A stretch of DNA of 64,000 bases from Undibacterium sp. YM2 (GTDB lineage: Bacteria > Pseudomonadota > Gammaproteobacteria > Burkholderiales > Burkholderiaceae_D): positions 3,100,001 to 3,164,000 of the forward strand of contig NZ_AP018441.1 of assembly GCF_009937975.1 (NCBI RefSeq), written 5' to 3'. The position numbers and the translations under genes are program-made. Below, piece after piece: positions 7,005 through 16,500 of this stretch. The notes below the pieces were generated by a model. That model was not told where the DNA came from. It saw only the letters and a program-made list of their open reading frames with translations, and ran no database searches. Each line of letters starts with the position of its first letter. The stretch's first letter is position 1.

Positions 7005-8848
7005 TGGATGACATGCTCAAAGAATTTGTCGTCGAAGCGCTCGATCTGGCGACCAATGTAGAAGAACATCTGCTTTCGCTCGAGCGCAATCCCGGCGACA
7101 TGAATACGCTGAATGCCGTATTCCGGTCCTTCCACACCATCAAGGGCGGCGCTGGCTTCATGAACTTGAGTGCGATGGTATCGGCCTGCCACTTGACCGA
7201 AAACCTCTTTGACGCCCTGCGCACGGGACAAGTTCCTGTCACGCCAGAGGCGATAGAAGCAGCGCTTGAGGCCAGCGGCTTTGTCGCAGACCAGTTAACC
7301 GCGCTCAATAATGGTACTGAGCCAGACAAGCTCTCGACCATGCCCAAGTCGCTGGAAAAAATGCTGACAGACGCCATAGAAATGAAGGGCGTCAGCAAAA
7401 AACCGGCGGCGGCCAAAGCCAGACCGGCAGATACGCCCAAGCCCGTAGAAAAGGCTGCCCCACCTGCAGCAAAAAAAGAGAATGACGGTGAACTTGACTG
7501 GGAAGCCTATTTCCGCGCCGTGACACCGCCAGGCACCTTACCCGAGGCCGAATCCGAAGCCGCCGAGGAAGAGGAAGTACACGCTGCAGCACCAACGCAG
7601 CGGGAAGAAACCGAAGCTGTCAAATCTTCATTATCAGGCGCAGAAATCAAACAGAACGCGCCCGCAAAAGAAGAAAGCATACGCATAGATGCAGTCAAAC
7701 TGAATGTCTTGCTCGAAGTTGCCGGTGAATCCGTGCAGGCAGCCAACCAGGCCGCCGTATTACTTGAAAAACTGTCGCAATTCAAGTTTGACGGCCAGGC
7801 AGCACCGCTGATGTCTGCCCTGACTGAAACCCTGACACGCGCCTCCCGCTATTCAACTGAATTGCAACGCGCTACTTTGGCAACGCGCATGCAGCCTGTG
7901 GGACGCTTGTTCCAGAAATTCCCAAGACTGATCAGGGAACTGGCACGTGACCTTGGCAAAGAAGTCGATCTGAACATTGCCGGTGCCGAGACAGAAGTCG
8001 ATCGAGTGGTCGTTGACAGCTTGTATGACCCATTGGTCCACATGTTGCGCAACGCCCTCGATCACGGTATCGAAACTGCTGAGGAACGCATCAATGCCAA
8101 TAAGGCACCTCGTGCCACGATTTCACTGAAAGCCTGGCAGGAAGCCAGCAGCGTCATGATAGAAGTGACAGATGATGGCAAGGGCATGGATGCACAAAGA
8201 CTGCGCGATAAAGCCATCTCCAAAGGCTTGATCAATGCGCATGATGCCCGCACCGACGACGAGGCTTTCCAGCTGGTTTTCTTGCCAGGTTTCTCGACCA
8301 AGGAAGTTGCCTCCAGCGTATCTGGCCGCGGCGTTGGCATGGATGTAGTAAAAACTGCGGTAGAACGCCATCGTGGAGCAATACGCATCGCCTCGCAATT
8401 AGGAACTGGCACAACCTTCCTGATCCGTTTGCCAATCGAACTGTCCATCGTGCCGACCATGCTGGTACGCACCGATGGCGCTTCGCTGGCATTGCCTATG
8501 GCAACCGTGCAGCGTGTGGTTGAATTACCAGAAACCTTTGAAAGCGTCGGTGGTCAACCTGTTTTGCGTGATCTGGGCCGGCCTTTGCCAGTCAAGTCTC
8601 TGGGCAAGATATTGGGCTACACACCAGCGTCAGAAAGAGTTGGTATCGTCATTGCAGCTCCCAGCCCTTACATCTTGTCTGTCGATGCGGTTGATGGTAC
8701 CGCCGATCTGGTCATTAAACCGTTGACCTGCATCAGCACACCAGGCATTACGGGCACTGCCCGCTCTGCTGAAGGTGAGCTGGTTCTGGTGATCAGCCTG
8801 TCCTTCCTGATTGATGGTTGCAAGACCAGGGAACGTATTACTGCCTGA
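7004..8848 (+). CDS. CheA-type histidine kinase lacking an evident P2 domain
   Basis: Second CheA homologue of the window (614 residues). An N-terminal HPt domain carries phospho-accepting His44 in FHTIKGGAGF. An acidic, Ala-rich linker (about 130-225) holds no recognisable CheY-binding P2 domain. The dimerisation region follows (IRIDAVKLNVLLEVAGE). The ATPase has the N-box MLRNALDHGIE, DDGKGM, and GRGVGMDVVK. A CheW-like domain follows to about residue 600. All catalytic boxes look intact, so it should be an active kinase. Coupling to cheZ, with no cheY, cheW or receptor beside it, is unusual. It may form a side pathway or a heterodimer with the main CheA at 27-29 kb. The symbol is withheld because cheA fits the other copy better. 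Confidence 0.88.
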   Translation: MDDMLKEFVVEALDLATNVEEHLLSLERNPGDMNTLNAVFRSFHTIKGGAGFMNLSAMVSACHLTENLFDALRTGQVPVTPEAIEAALEASGFVADQLTALNNGTEPDKLSTMPKSLEKMLTDAIEMKGVSKKPAAAKARPADTPKPVEKAAPPAAKKENDGELDWEAYFRAVTPPGTLPEAESEAAEEEEVHAAAPTQREETEAVKSSLSGAEIKQNAPAKEESIRIDAVKLNVLLEVAGESVQAANQAAVLLEKLSQFKFDGQAAPLMSALTETLTRASRYSTELQRATLATRMQPVGRLFQKFPRLIRELARDLGKEVDLNIAGAETEVDRVVVDSLYDPLVHMLRNALDHGIETAEERINANKAPRATISLKAWQEASSVMIEVTDDGKGMDAQRLRDKAISKGLINAHDARTDDEAFQLVFLPGFSTKEVASSVSGRGVGMDVVKTAVERHRGAIRIASQLGTGTTFLIRLPIELSIVPTMLVRTDGASLALPMATVQRVVELPETFESVGGQPVLRDLGRPLPVKSLGKILGYTPASERVGIVIAAPSPYILSVDAVDGTADLVIKPLTCISTPGITGTARSAEGELVLVISLSFLIDGCKTRERITA

Positions 8849-8872
8849 TCCCGCATCACGAGCAAGCAACTG

Positions 8873-8920
8873 ATAAACGCATTTTGACCAAATCTGTCAA
8901 AATGCGTTTATTCTTTTTAT
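8873..8920 (+). terminator. Rho-independent terminator of cheZ-cheA
   Basis: ATAAACGCATTTTGAC at 8873-8888 pairs perfectly with 8896-8911 (16 bp, 7-nt loop) and is followed by TCTTTTTAT. It separates cheZ-cheA from selO, showing that the pair is a closed transcription unit. Confidence 0.9.
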
Positions 8921-8936
8921 AGCCACCTGGCACCTC

Positions 8937-10415
8937 ATGACCACACCCCCACTCTCTCTGCAAGAATTCGTGCTGGAGAATAAGTTTGCAGAACTTCCCC
9001 CGCATTTTTATACCCAGCTTTCAGCCAGCCCCATAGATAAACCCTATCTGGTCGCGGCCAGCGATGAAGTTGCAGCGCAATTGAACCTGGGCCAGGCCAG
9101 CCTTAATTCTCCAGAATTTTTGAATTACTTTTCCGGCAACCAGGTTCTTCCTGGCAGCAAGCCCCTGGCAGCAGTCTATTCAGGCCATCAGTTTGGTGTC
9201 TGGGCTGGTCAACTGGGTGATGGCCGTGCCTTGTTGCTGGGTGGCATATCCCATGCTGGCCAACATCTGGAAATTCAATTAAAAGGTGCTGGCATGACAC
9301 CGTATTCGCGCATGGGTGATGGACGCGCGGTATTGCGCTCATCCATACGTGAGTTTTTGTGCTCGGAAGCAATGGCAGCATTGAACATACCAACTTCGCG
9401 CGCTCTGTGTGTCATCGGCTCAGACCAGATGGTTTTTCGCGAGACACCAGAAACCAGCGCGGTTGTCGCCCGGGTAGCGCCGAGCTTTGTACGCTTTGGC
9501 TCATTTGAACATTGGTATTACAACGACAGGATGGATAATCTGCGGCAACTGGCTGATTATGTCATTGCGCATTCCTATCCTGAACTGCAGGCAGAAAACA
9601 ATCCTTACCAGGCGCTGCTGACTACCGTCACCACCCGCACTGCCGAACTGATGGCACACTGGCAGGCCGTGGGATTTATGCACGGCGTCATGAATACCGA
9701 CAACATGTCCATCATAGGACAGACGCTGGACTATGGTCCATTCGGCTTCATGGAAGCTTACGATGAAAAACATATCTGCAACCATACTGACCAGCAAGGC
9801 CGTTATTCGTATCGCATGCAACCTGCCATAGGGAACTGGAATTGCCAGGCCTTGGCGCAAGCTTTATCGCCACTCATAGGAAGTGTCGATGACACTAATG
9901 CGGCCCTGAGCCATTATCCTGCTGTTTATCGGCAAAAATGGTCAGAACTCATGCGTCAAAAATTTGGCTTGAAAACAGATCAAGAAGGCGATCTCGATTT
10001 ATTTGCCAGCTTTTTCACTTTGTTACAAAGTAATCATGCCGACTTCACCCTGAGTTTCCGTCATTTGAGTAAGCTTTCGAACCAGAAATCGACCAATGAT
10101 GAGCTGTTGCGTGATTTGTTTCTTGACAGGGATAGTCTGGACACATGGCTGCTGAATTACCGGGCGCGTCTGATTATGGAACAAAGTGATGAACAGACAC
10201 GTCAAACCAGTATGCTTTCAGTCAATCCCAAATATGTTTTAAGAAATTATCTTGCGCAGCAGGCTATAGAAAAAGCGCAACAGAAGGATTTTTCAGAAGT
10301 CAGGAAATTATTGAGCATCCTGAAAAATCCCTATGACGAACAAGAGGAACACGACGACTATGCAAGCTTGCCGCCAGACTGGGCAAAGCATCTGGAAGTC
10401 AGTTGTTCATCCTGA
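8937..10415 (+). CDS. selO: Protein adenylyltransferase SelO (YdiU)
   Basis: A 492-residue pseudokinase-fold enzyme of the UPF0061 family. E. coli SelO transfers AMP to Ser, Thr and Tyr of redox proteins. Recognisable segments are [36 protein letters not shown], and the metal/ATP site [20 protein letters not shown]. The protein ends VSCSS, matching the conserved C-terminal Cys position that is selenocysteine in eukaryotic SelO. The ATG at 8937 lies just after the terminator. It is first in a run with msrB (26 bp), yciB, bolA and ppiC. Pairing with a methionine sulfoxide reductase fits the proposed role of SelO in redox stress. Confidence 0.95.
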   Translation: MTTPPLSLQEFVLENKFAELPPHFYTQLSASPIDKPYLVAASDEVAAQLNLGQASLNSPEFLNYFSGNQVLPGSKPLAAVYSGHQFGVWAGQLGDGRALLLGGISHAGQHLEIQLKGAGMTPYSRMGDGRAVLRSSIREFLCSEAMAALNIPTSRALCVIGSDQMVFRETPETSAVVARVAPSFVRFGSFEHWYYNDRMDNLRQLADYVIAHSYPELQAENNPYQALLTTVTTRTAELMAHWQAVGFMHGVMNTDNMSIIGQTLDYGPFGFMEAYDEKHICNHTDQQGRYSYRMQPAIGNWNCQALAQALSPLIGSVDDTNAALSHYPAVYRQKWSELMRQKFGLKTDQEGDLDLFASFFTLLQSNHADFTLSFRHLSKLSNQKSTNDELLRDLFLDRDSLDTWLLNYRARLIMEQSDEQTRQTSMLSVNPKYVLRNYLAQQAIEKAQQKDFSEVRKLLSILKNPYDEQEEHDDYASLPPDWAKHLEVSCSS

Positions 10416-10441
10416 TACAAGAAAGAAGTGAAGAGGAAATC

Positions 10442-10837
10442 ATGAGTAAAATCGTCAAATCAGATGCCGAATGGAAGGCGCAACTGAGCTCCATGGAGTA
10501 TGAGGTCACCAGACACGCAGCCACAGAGCGCGCTTTTACAGGCAAATTCTGGGATCATCATGAGGCTGGCATCTATACCTGCGTTTGCTGCAACACGCCT
10601 TTATTTGCCTCCGATGCCAAATTTGATTCCGGTTGCGGCTGGCCAAGCTACTTCAGGGCATTAAATCCAGCCCATGTACGTGAAAAAGTTGATACATCTC
10701 ATGGCATGACGCGCACTGAGATTTTGTGTAATATCTGCGACGCTCATCTTGGGCATGTATTCCCTGACGGACCACCACCTACAAGGTTGCGCTATTGCAT
10801 TAATTCAGCCTCCTTGAAGTTTGACCCAGTAACCTGA
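10442..10837 (+). CDS. msrB: Peptide methionine-(R)-sulfoxide reductase MsrB
   Basis: Reduces methionine-R-sulfoxide in oxidised proteins. In the 131-residue form, structural zinc ligands are Cys47/Cys50 (CVCC) and Cys96/Cys99 (CNIC). The catalytic Cys119 lies in [11 protein letters not shown] and the resolving Cys65 in GCGWPSYF. The ATG at 10442 is chosen because GAGGAAA precedes it at proper spacing and it starts with the family-like [12 protein letters not shown] longer frame from 10403 overlaps the selO end and lacks conservation. It is probably cytoplasmic since no signal peptide is seen. Confidence 0.95.
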   Translation: MSKIVKSDAEWKAQLSSMEYEVTRHAATERAFTGKFWDHHEAGIYTCVCCNTPLFASDAKFDSGCGWPSYFRALNPAHVREKVDTSHGMTRTEILCNICDAHLGHVFPDGPPPTRLRYCINSASLKFDPVT

Positions 10838-10847
10838 TTGTCTGTAA

Positions 10848-11471
10848 ATGAAATTTCTTTTTGATATGTTTCCGGTAGTTTTGTTTTTTCTCACTCTCAA
10901 ATGGGGTGAGAAAAATGCAACTGCTGCACAATCCATCGTATCCGACTATTTTTCCGGCGTAGTCTCTGGCGGAGTAACCACCGCTGAACTGGCTCCTATT
11001 TTGCTAGCCACAGCGATTACTTTGGTCGCGTCCGTATTTCAGATAGGCTATCTGCTGATACGTCGCAAGAAGGTAGATGCCATGCTATGGATTTCCTTCA
11101 TTATTATCATGGTGTTCGGTGGTGCCACCCTGTATTTCCAAAACGAAGCCTTTATCAAATGGAAGCCAACTGTACTTTACTGGTGCTACTGCGGTGCGTT
11201 TGCCTTGGCACAGTTTGTATTCAAGAGTAACTTGATTCAATTGGCGATGGGCGGGCAAATCAAGTTGCCAGAACATATCTGGACACGACTCAGCTATGCA
11301 TGGATGGCGTATTTCTTGCTCATGGGGTTCATTAACCTCTATGTGGCGTTTAATTTCTCTACGGATACCTGGGCCAATTTCAAACTCCTGGCCGTTGTTG
11401 CCATCATGCCGGCATTTATCATTATCCAGAGCCTGTTTCTGGCTAAATACATGGAAGAACCTGCACAATGA
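10848..11471 (+). CDS. yciB: Inner membrane septation protein A family (YciB/IspZ)
   Basis: A 207-residue integral membrane protein with five or six hydrophobic helices. The family start MKFLFDMFPVVLFFLTLKW and the internal KPTVLYWCYCGAFALAQFV are typical. YciB proteins influence cell-envelope synthesis and septation in E. coli and Shigella. It starts 10 bp after msrB and overlaps the bolA-like gene by four bases, which fits the conserved msrB-yciB-bolA-ppiC order of many betaproteobacteria. The family is certain and the biochemical role is not. Confidence 0.95.
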   Translation: MKFLFDMFPVVLFFLTLKWGEKNATAAQSIVSDYFSGVVSGGVTTAELAPILLATAITLVASVFQIGYLLIRRKKVDAMLWISFIIIMVFGGATLYFQNEAFIKWKPTVLYWCYCGAFALAQFVFKSNLIQLAMGGQIKLPEHIWTRLSYAWMAYFLLMGFINLYVAFNFSTDTWANFKLLAVVAIMPAFIIIQSLFLAKYMEEPAQ

Positions 11472-11740
11472 CGCGCACGGACAAAATATTAGCCCGTCTG
11501 ACTGAAACCTTGCAGCCAGTTGACTGTCAATTAACAGATGACTCCGAGGCTCACCGGGGCCATGCTGGTGCGGCTGGTGGTGCAGGTCATTACAGTGTAA
11601 GAATAGTTTGTCAGCAATTTGAAGGATTAAACCGCATTTCTCGCCATCGACTAGTGTATGATGCCGTTGGCGTTATGATGCAAACGGAAATTCATGCCCT
11701 CAATATTGTGGCATTAAGTCCGTCAGAGATACCGACCTAA
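11468..11740 (+). CDS. BolA family protein
   Basis: A 90-residue class II KH-like fold protein. The core is HYSVRIVCQQFEGLNRISRHR and the conserved tail HALNIVALSP, the BolA signature. Such proteins partner with monothiol glutaredoxins in Fe-S cluster and iron handling, and BolA itself also affects cell shape. The segment EAHRGHAGAAGGAGHY supplies potential metal-ligand His residues. The ATG overlaps the yciB stop (ATGA). I cannot separate bolA from ibaG/yrbA by sequence alone, so no symbol is given. Confidence 0.9.
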   Translation: MTRTDKILARLTETLQPVDCQLTDDSEAHRGHAGAAGGAGHYSVRIVCQQFEGLNRISRHRLVYDAVGVMMQTEIHALNIVALSPSEIPT

Positions 11741-11750
11741 GCAGTTTATT

Positions 11751-11756
11751 TATAAT
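11751..11756 (+). promoter_or_regulatory. Candidate -10 element upstream of ppiC
   Basis: TATAAT occurs 35 bp upstream of the ppiC start, within TATAATCCGT, the same ten bases found at the bamD promoter. No convincing -35 is seen at 16-18 bp. ppiC may therefore have its own promoter in addition to read-through from selO-bolA. Confidence 0.3.
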
Positions 11757-11790
11757 CCGTTTTATTTATTTTGTTATTTAGGAACAGACA

Positions 11791-12588
11791 ATGACTTTTA
11801 AACCTGCTCATTTGCTGGTAGTACTTCTTGCAACTGCCCTGCCTGCAATGGCTCAGAACGTAGCTACAGTTAATGGCAAGGCTATCCCTGCCAGCCAACT
11901 TGAAGCATTAGTAAAACAAGCGGTAACGCAAGGCCAGCAGCAGGATACGCCTCAGCTGCGCGCACAGATCAAGCAAGACCTGATCGTCAATGAAGTCTTG
12001 ATACAAGAGGCTGAAAAGTCAGGCCTGGCAAAAAATGCCGATGTAAAACAAGCTATTGAACAAGCACGCCAAACCATTCTGGTTCGCGCAATGATGTTTG
12101 ACTACCTGAAAAAGAACCCTGTCACTGACGCTGAAGTCCAGGCAGAATATGACAGGCAAAAAGCTCAGGCAGGCGACAAGGAATACCACCTGTTCAACAT
12201 CGTTCTGGATACAGAAGATGAAGCAAAAGCCACAATTTCCAAATTGAAAGGCGGCGCCAAATTTGAAGAGCTGGCCAAACAAGTCTCCAAAGATCCTGGC
12301 AACGCCTCCAAAGGTGGTGATCTGGATTGGTCCATACCTAGCGGCTGGCCTCCAGCATTCGCCCCTGTGCTGAGCAAACTGCAAAAGGGTCAATTTACAG
12401 AAACGCCTGTAAAAATGACTGATGCCCAAGGGAAAGACAAGTTCCATATCGTCAAGCTTGATGATACGCGTACAGCGAAATTCCCTACACTTGAAGAAGT
12501 GAAACGTGATTTTGTGAACGGCATTTCACAACAACACCTGCAGGCATTCCAGCAATCCCTGTATAAAAAAGCTAAAATTACTCAATAA
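11791..12588 (+). CDS. Periplasmic parvulin-type peptidyl-prolyl isomerase
   Basis: A 265-residue secreted foldase. Signal peptide about residues 1-21, ending PAMAQ. An N-terminal SurA/PrsA-like helical chaperone region (25-125) follows. The parvulin domain (about 130-225) shows YHLFNIVLDTEDEAKATI, FEELAKQVSKDPGNASKGGDLDW and FHIVKLDDTR. Such proteins assist outer-membrane and secreted protein folding. It follows the bolA-like gene by 50 bp and ends at a strong terminator. The nearest named families are PpiC-type/PrsA-like; the exact orthology is open. Confidence 0.9.
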   Translation: MTFKPAHLLVVLLATALPAMAQNVATVNGKAIPASQLEALVKQAVTQGQQQDTPQLRAQIKQDLIVNEVLIQEAEKSGLAKNADVKQAIEQARQTILVRAMMFDYLKKNPVTDAEVQAEYDRQKAQAGDKEYHLFNIVLDTEDEAKATISKLKGGAKFEELAKQVSKDPGNASKGGDLDWSIPSGWPPAFAPVLSKLQKGQFTETPVKMTDAQGKDKFHIVKLDDTRTAKFPTLEEVKRDFVNGISQQHLQAFQQSLYKKAKITQ

Positions 12589-12607
12589 AGTGGTGAAGTA
12601 TTAAGAT

Positions 12608-12639
12608 AAAAGAGGCGCAATGCGCCTCTTTTGTTTTTT
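12608..12639. terminator. Bidirectional Rho-independent terminator
   Basis: AAAAGAGGCGC (12608-12618) and GCGCCTCTTTT (12622-12632) form an 11-bp stem with a 3-nt loop, followed by GTTTTTT on the plus strand. It serves the foldase gene and, read on the minus strand, the convergent solute-binding protein gene. Confidence 0.9.
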
Positions 12640-12660
12640 CCAGCACGTATTTATCAATAT

Positions 12661-13401
12661 TTACTGGTATTTATTGATAATGCTGTTCAATTTCCCATTT
12701 TTCTGCAACTCCATCAGGCCTTTATCGAGCTGCTCTATGATTTGTGCAGCCTGGGGATGCTCCTTGCTGACACCAAAATGCAGGGGGTATTTTTCAGTCT
12801 GCGGCAAGCTCTGTATCTTGTATGTACTCATGTCCAGAGGCAAAAGACTCAGGCGGGCAAAGCCCCATAACACTTCTTGCATATCCACCACAATATCACA
12901 ATGCCCCCGCTCTATCTTGCGCATGAGGCTGGTATAGCTGGTTGCGCCACTTTCGATGACAGAGGGTGGCAGACGGGTATAAAAAGTCGATGAGCCATGT
13001 AAAGAGCAGATTTTATATTTCTCCAGATCACTGAGCATTTGCAGTGGGGGCTGCGGGAATTTTTTTGCAGAATATAAATAAGATGGCGTAAGACTATGGT
13101 AACTGCGGGAAAACAAATACACCTTTTCACGCTCAGGGTTCCTGAACACCGACATCACAATATCGAAACCCTCACGTGCCTGGACCTCAAACAGGCAACG
13201 CGCCCAAGGCCTGAGTTCTATTTTTGGGTCGGTAAAGATGTTGCGCAAGATATCCGCCGACAGTCCCTCAACAGGTGTTCCTGCAGACTTGATATAAGAC
13301 ATGGGCGGCCAGTTACTATCCCCACCACAAGCACGTACGCGCTCCGCCGCACCAGCATGATGCAAGAAAAAGAACATAGCAAAGAAGAGCAGATATCGCA
13401 T
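12661..13401 (-). CDS. Periplasmic solute-binding protein, ABC amino-acid type (SBP_bac_3)
   Basis: A 246-residue protein with a signal peptide (MRYLLFFAMFFFLHHAGAAE). The bilobed binding fold is marked by WPPMSYIKSAGTPVEGLSAD at the front and HFGVSKEHPQAAQIIEQLD near the end. No permease or ATPase gene is adjacent, so it belongs to the orphan binding proteins common in betaproteobacteria. These may sense ligands or serve a distant transporter. The ligand cannot be predicted. It is a single-gene unit convergent with the foldase gene. Confidence 0.82.
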   Translation of the reverse strand: MRYLLFFAMFFFLHHAGAAERVRACGGDSNWPPMSYIKSAGTPVEGLSADILRNIFTDPKIELRPWARCLFEVQAREGFDIVMSVFRNPEREKVYLFSRSYHSLTPSYLYSAKKFPQPPLQMLSDLEKYKICSLHGSSTFYTRLPPSVIESGATSYTSLMRKIERGHCDIVVDMQEVLWGFARLSLLPLDMSTYKIQSLPQTEKYPLHFGVSKEHPQAAQIIEQLDKGLMELQKNGKLNSIINKYQ

Positions 13402-13510
13402 TTATCTGGAGAAAGTTTCCCTGACGATTCATTATAAGGAAAGCTGTGCCACGTAAAGGTTTTATTCTGTACTGAGAATGTAAATCATCTTCATAAAGTG
13501 AGGGGCAAGT

Positions 13511-13552
13511 AAAAAGGGCGCAATCATTTTCATGATTACGCCCTTCCTTTTT
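13511..13552. terminator. Rho-independent terminator downstream of purL
   Basis: AAGGGCG-C-AATCAT (13514-13527) pairs with ATGATT-A-CGCCCTT (13532-13545) with one mismatch and a 4-nt loop. T runs flank both sides. It lies 25 bp past the purL stop on the minus strand. Confidence 0.88.
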
Positions 13553-13570
13553 AACTGTTATCGCGACAGT

Positions 13571-16500
13571 TTAGCCCACGAATACCCGTGCATTGCGGAA
13601 CATACGCATCCAAGGGGAATCTTCACCCCAACCTTCTGGATGCCATGAATGCAATACTGAGCGGAACACACGTTCCGCATGTGGCATTAACACAGTAAAG
13701 CGTCCGTCTTCATTGGTGACTGAAGTAATGCCCTGTGGCGAACCATTTGGATTGTATGGGTAAGCTTCTGTAGCCAAGCCTGCGTTATTGATAAAGCGCA
13801 TGGCTACCTGTGCTTTGGCAATGTCGCCAGTCGTTGAGAAGTCAGCAAAACCTTCACCATGAGCGATGGCGATAGGTGTTTGTGTACCAGCCATACCCTG
13901 GAAGAAGATGGAAGCAGAATCAGTCACCTCCACCATGGCAAAACGACCTTCGAATTGCTCAGACTTGTTCTTGGTGAATTTAGGCCAGGCCTGTGCACCT
14001 GGGATGATGGATTTCAAATTACTCATCATCTGGCAGCCATTACAGATACCCAGACCAAAGGTGTCATCGCGATGGAAGAATTGCGAGAACTGATCAGACA
14101 TCATGGCATTGAACAAAATGGTTTTTGCCCAGCCCTCGCCTGCACCCAATACGTCACCATAAGAGAAGCCACCAACAGCGATCAAGCCCTTGAAGTCAGC
14201 CAGTTTTGCGCGACCGGCAATCAGGTCACTCATATGCACGTCTACCGCCTCAAAACCGGACTTATGCATGACATAGGCTGTTTCTATATGCGAGTTCACA
14301 CCCTGCTCACGCAGGATGGCAACCTTGGGACGTACACCAGTTGCAATGTATGGCGCTGCCACGTCTTGCTGTGGATCGAAGCTCAGTTTAGGCTGCATGC
14401 CTGGATCATTCGCATCCACGATGCGCGCATATTCAGCATCAGCACCGGCAGGATTGTCGCGCAGACGGGCAATTTGCCAGCTGGTTTTGCTCCACAACTG
14501 ATGCAAGGCAGTTCTTGGCTGACTATAAATTTGCTTGGCATCGCGGGTAAATTCGATGATGCCGCTATTGTTTGGCTTGCCTATAATGTGGCTGCAGGCA
14601 CCCAGATTGAAGCTGCGCAAGACATCCATGACTTCTGAACGCTGTTCAGTCCGCACTTGTATCACGGCCCCAGTTCTTCGTTAAACAAGGCGCGCAAGGT
14701 CATGTCATTGCGACGTTCAGACACCTGGGTCGCCCAGTTCTTGGCATCACCCTGGTCTGCTGCGTGTTCGCTATCCATGGTCAGGATATCGAGATTGACC
14801 GATAAACCAGCACGGCCAGCAAAGGCCATTTCACACAGACTGGCGTACAGGCCGCCGTCAGAGCGGTCATGATAAGCCAGCAATTTGCCGTCACTATTCA
14901 ACTTCTGGATAGCATTGAAGAAGGCCTTCAAGTCTTCCGCGCTATCGACATCCGGTGAGTCGTTGCCGAGTTGCTGCATGACTTGCGCAAAGCAGGAAGC
15001 ACCCAGGCGATTTTTGCCACGACCCAGATCAATCAGGATCAGGCTGGTATCACCCTGGTCCAGACGTATCTGCGGCGTCAATGACTTGCGCACGTCATAC
15101 ACCGGCGAGAAGGCGGAAATAATCAGTGATACAGGTGAGGTTACCGCCTTGCTTTGCCCTTCATCCTTCCAGGTAGTGCGCATGGACAGGGAATCTTTAC
15201 CCACCGGGATACTGATGCCCAGTGCCGGGCACAATTCCATGCCGACTGCTTTTACCGTATCAAACAGGGCCGCATCCTGGCCAGGCTGGCCACAGGCTGC
15301 CATCCAGTTGGCCGACAGTTTGATATCCGAGATATCCCTGATCGGTGCAGCAGCAATATTGGTGATAGCCTCACCAACGGCCATACGGCCAGATGCAGCA
15401 GCATCAATCACGGCCAACGGGGTACGTTCGCCCATGGACATGGCTTCACCCAGGTAGCCTTCCAGGCTCATAGTGGTCACGGCGCAATCAGCCACTGGCA
15501 CCTGCCATGGCCCTACCATCTGGTCACGCACGGATGTAGCACCCACTGTGCGGTCACCAATGGTGATCAAGAAGGATTTATCAGCAACAGTGGGCAAGCT
15601 CAACACGCGTTCTGCGGCAACTTGCAGATCGATGCCAGTCAAATCAATTTTTGGGAAATCATTGCTGACATGGACAACATCCCTGTGCATTTTTGGCGGC
15701 TTGCCCAGCAAGACATTCATGGGCATATCGACTGGTGAAGTGTCATTCAGCGGGTCAATGACGCGCAATTGACGCTCTTCAGTCGCGGTACCAACCACGG
15801 CAAACGGGCAACGCTCACGTTCGCAGAAATGACGGAACAGTTCCAGGCTTTCTGGTGCTATACCCAGGACATAACGCTCCTGCGATTCATTACTCCAGAT
15901 TTCTTTCGGGGCCATACCGCTTTCTTCCAACGGTACCTTACGCAAATCAAACAGCGCACCACGTTTGGCATCATTGGTGATTTCTGGGAAAGCATTCGAC
16001 AAACCACCAGCACCAACGTCATGGATGGACAGGATGGGATTGTTCTCTCCCAACTGCCAGCAGGAATTGATGACTTCTTGCGCACGGCGTTCCATTTCAG
16101 GATTACCACGCTGTACCGAGTCGAAATCCAGATCCGCAGTATTAGTACCAGTTGCCATCGAAGAAGCGGCACTGCCACCCATGCCTATGCGCATGCCAGG
16201 ACCACCCAGCTGTATCAGCAGGCTGCCTACAGGAAGATCATTCTTTTTGGTGAGTTTGTCCGAGATATTGCCTATACCGCCGGCAATCATGATGGGCTTG
16301 TGATAGCCATAGACCGTGCCGCCAACATTTTGCTCGAAGGTACGGAAATACCCCCCAGAACAGGACGACCAAATTCATTATTGAAAGCAGCACCACCCAA
16401 AGGGCCTTCTATCATGATCTGCAATGGTGAAGCGATGCGGTCTGGCTTGCCATAGGCATCCGCAGTAACTTTTGCAGTCAGGCTGTCACCAGCGTTTTCC

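Noticed and set aside
16287..16356. Programmed -1 frameshifting in purL
   Set aside because: The G_GGG_GGT string is slippery, but the other purL break and the methyltransferase show the same missing-G pattern, so error is simpler.
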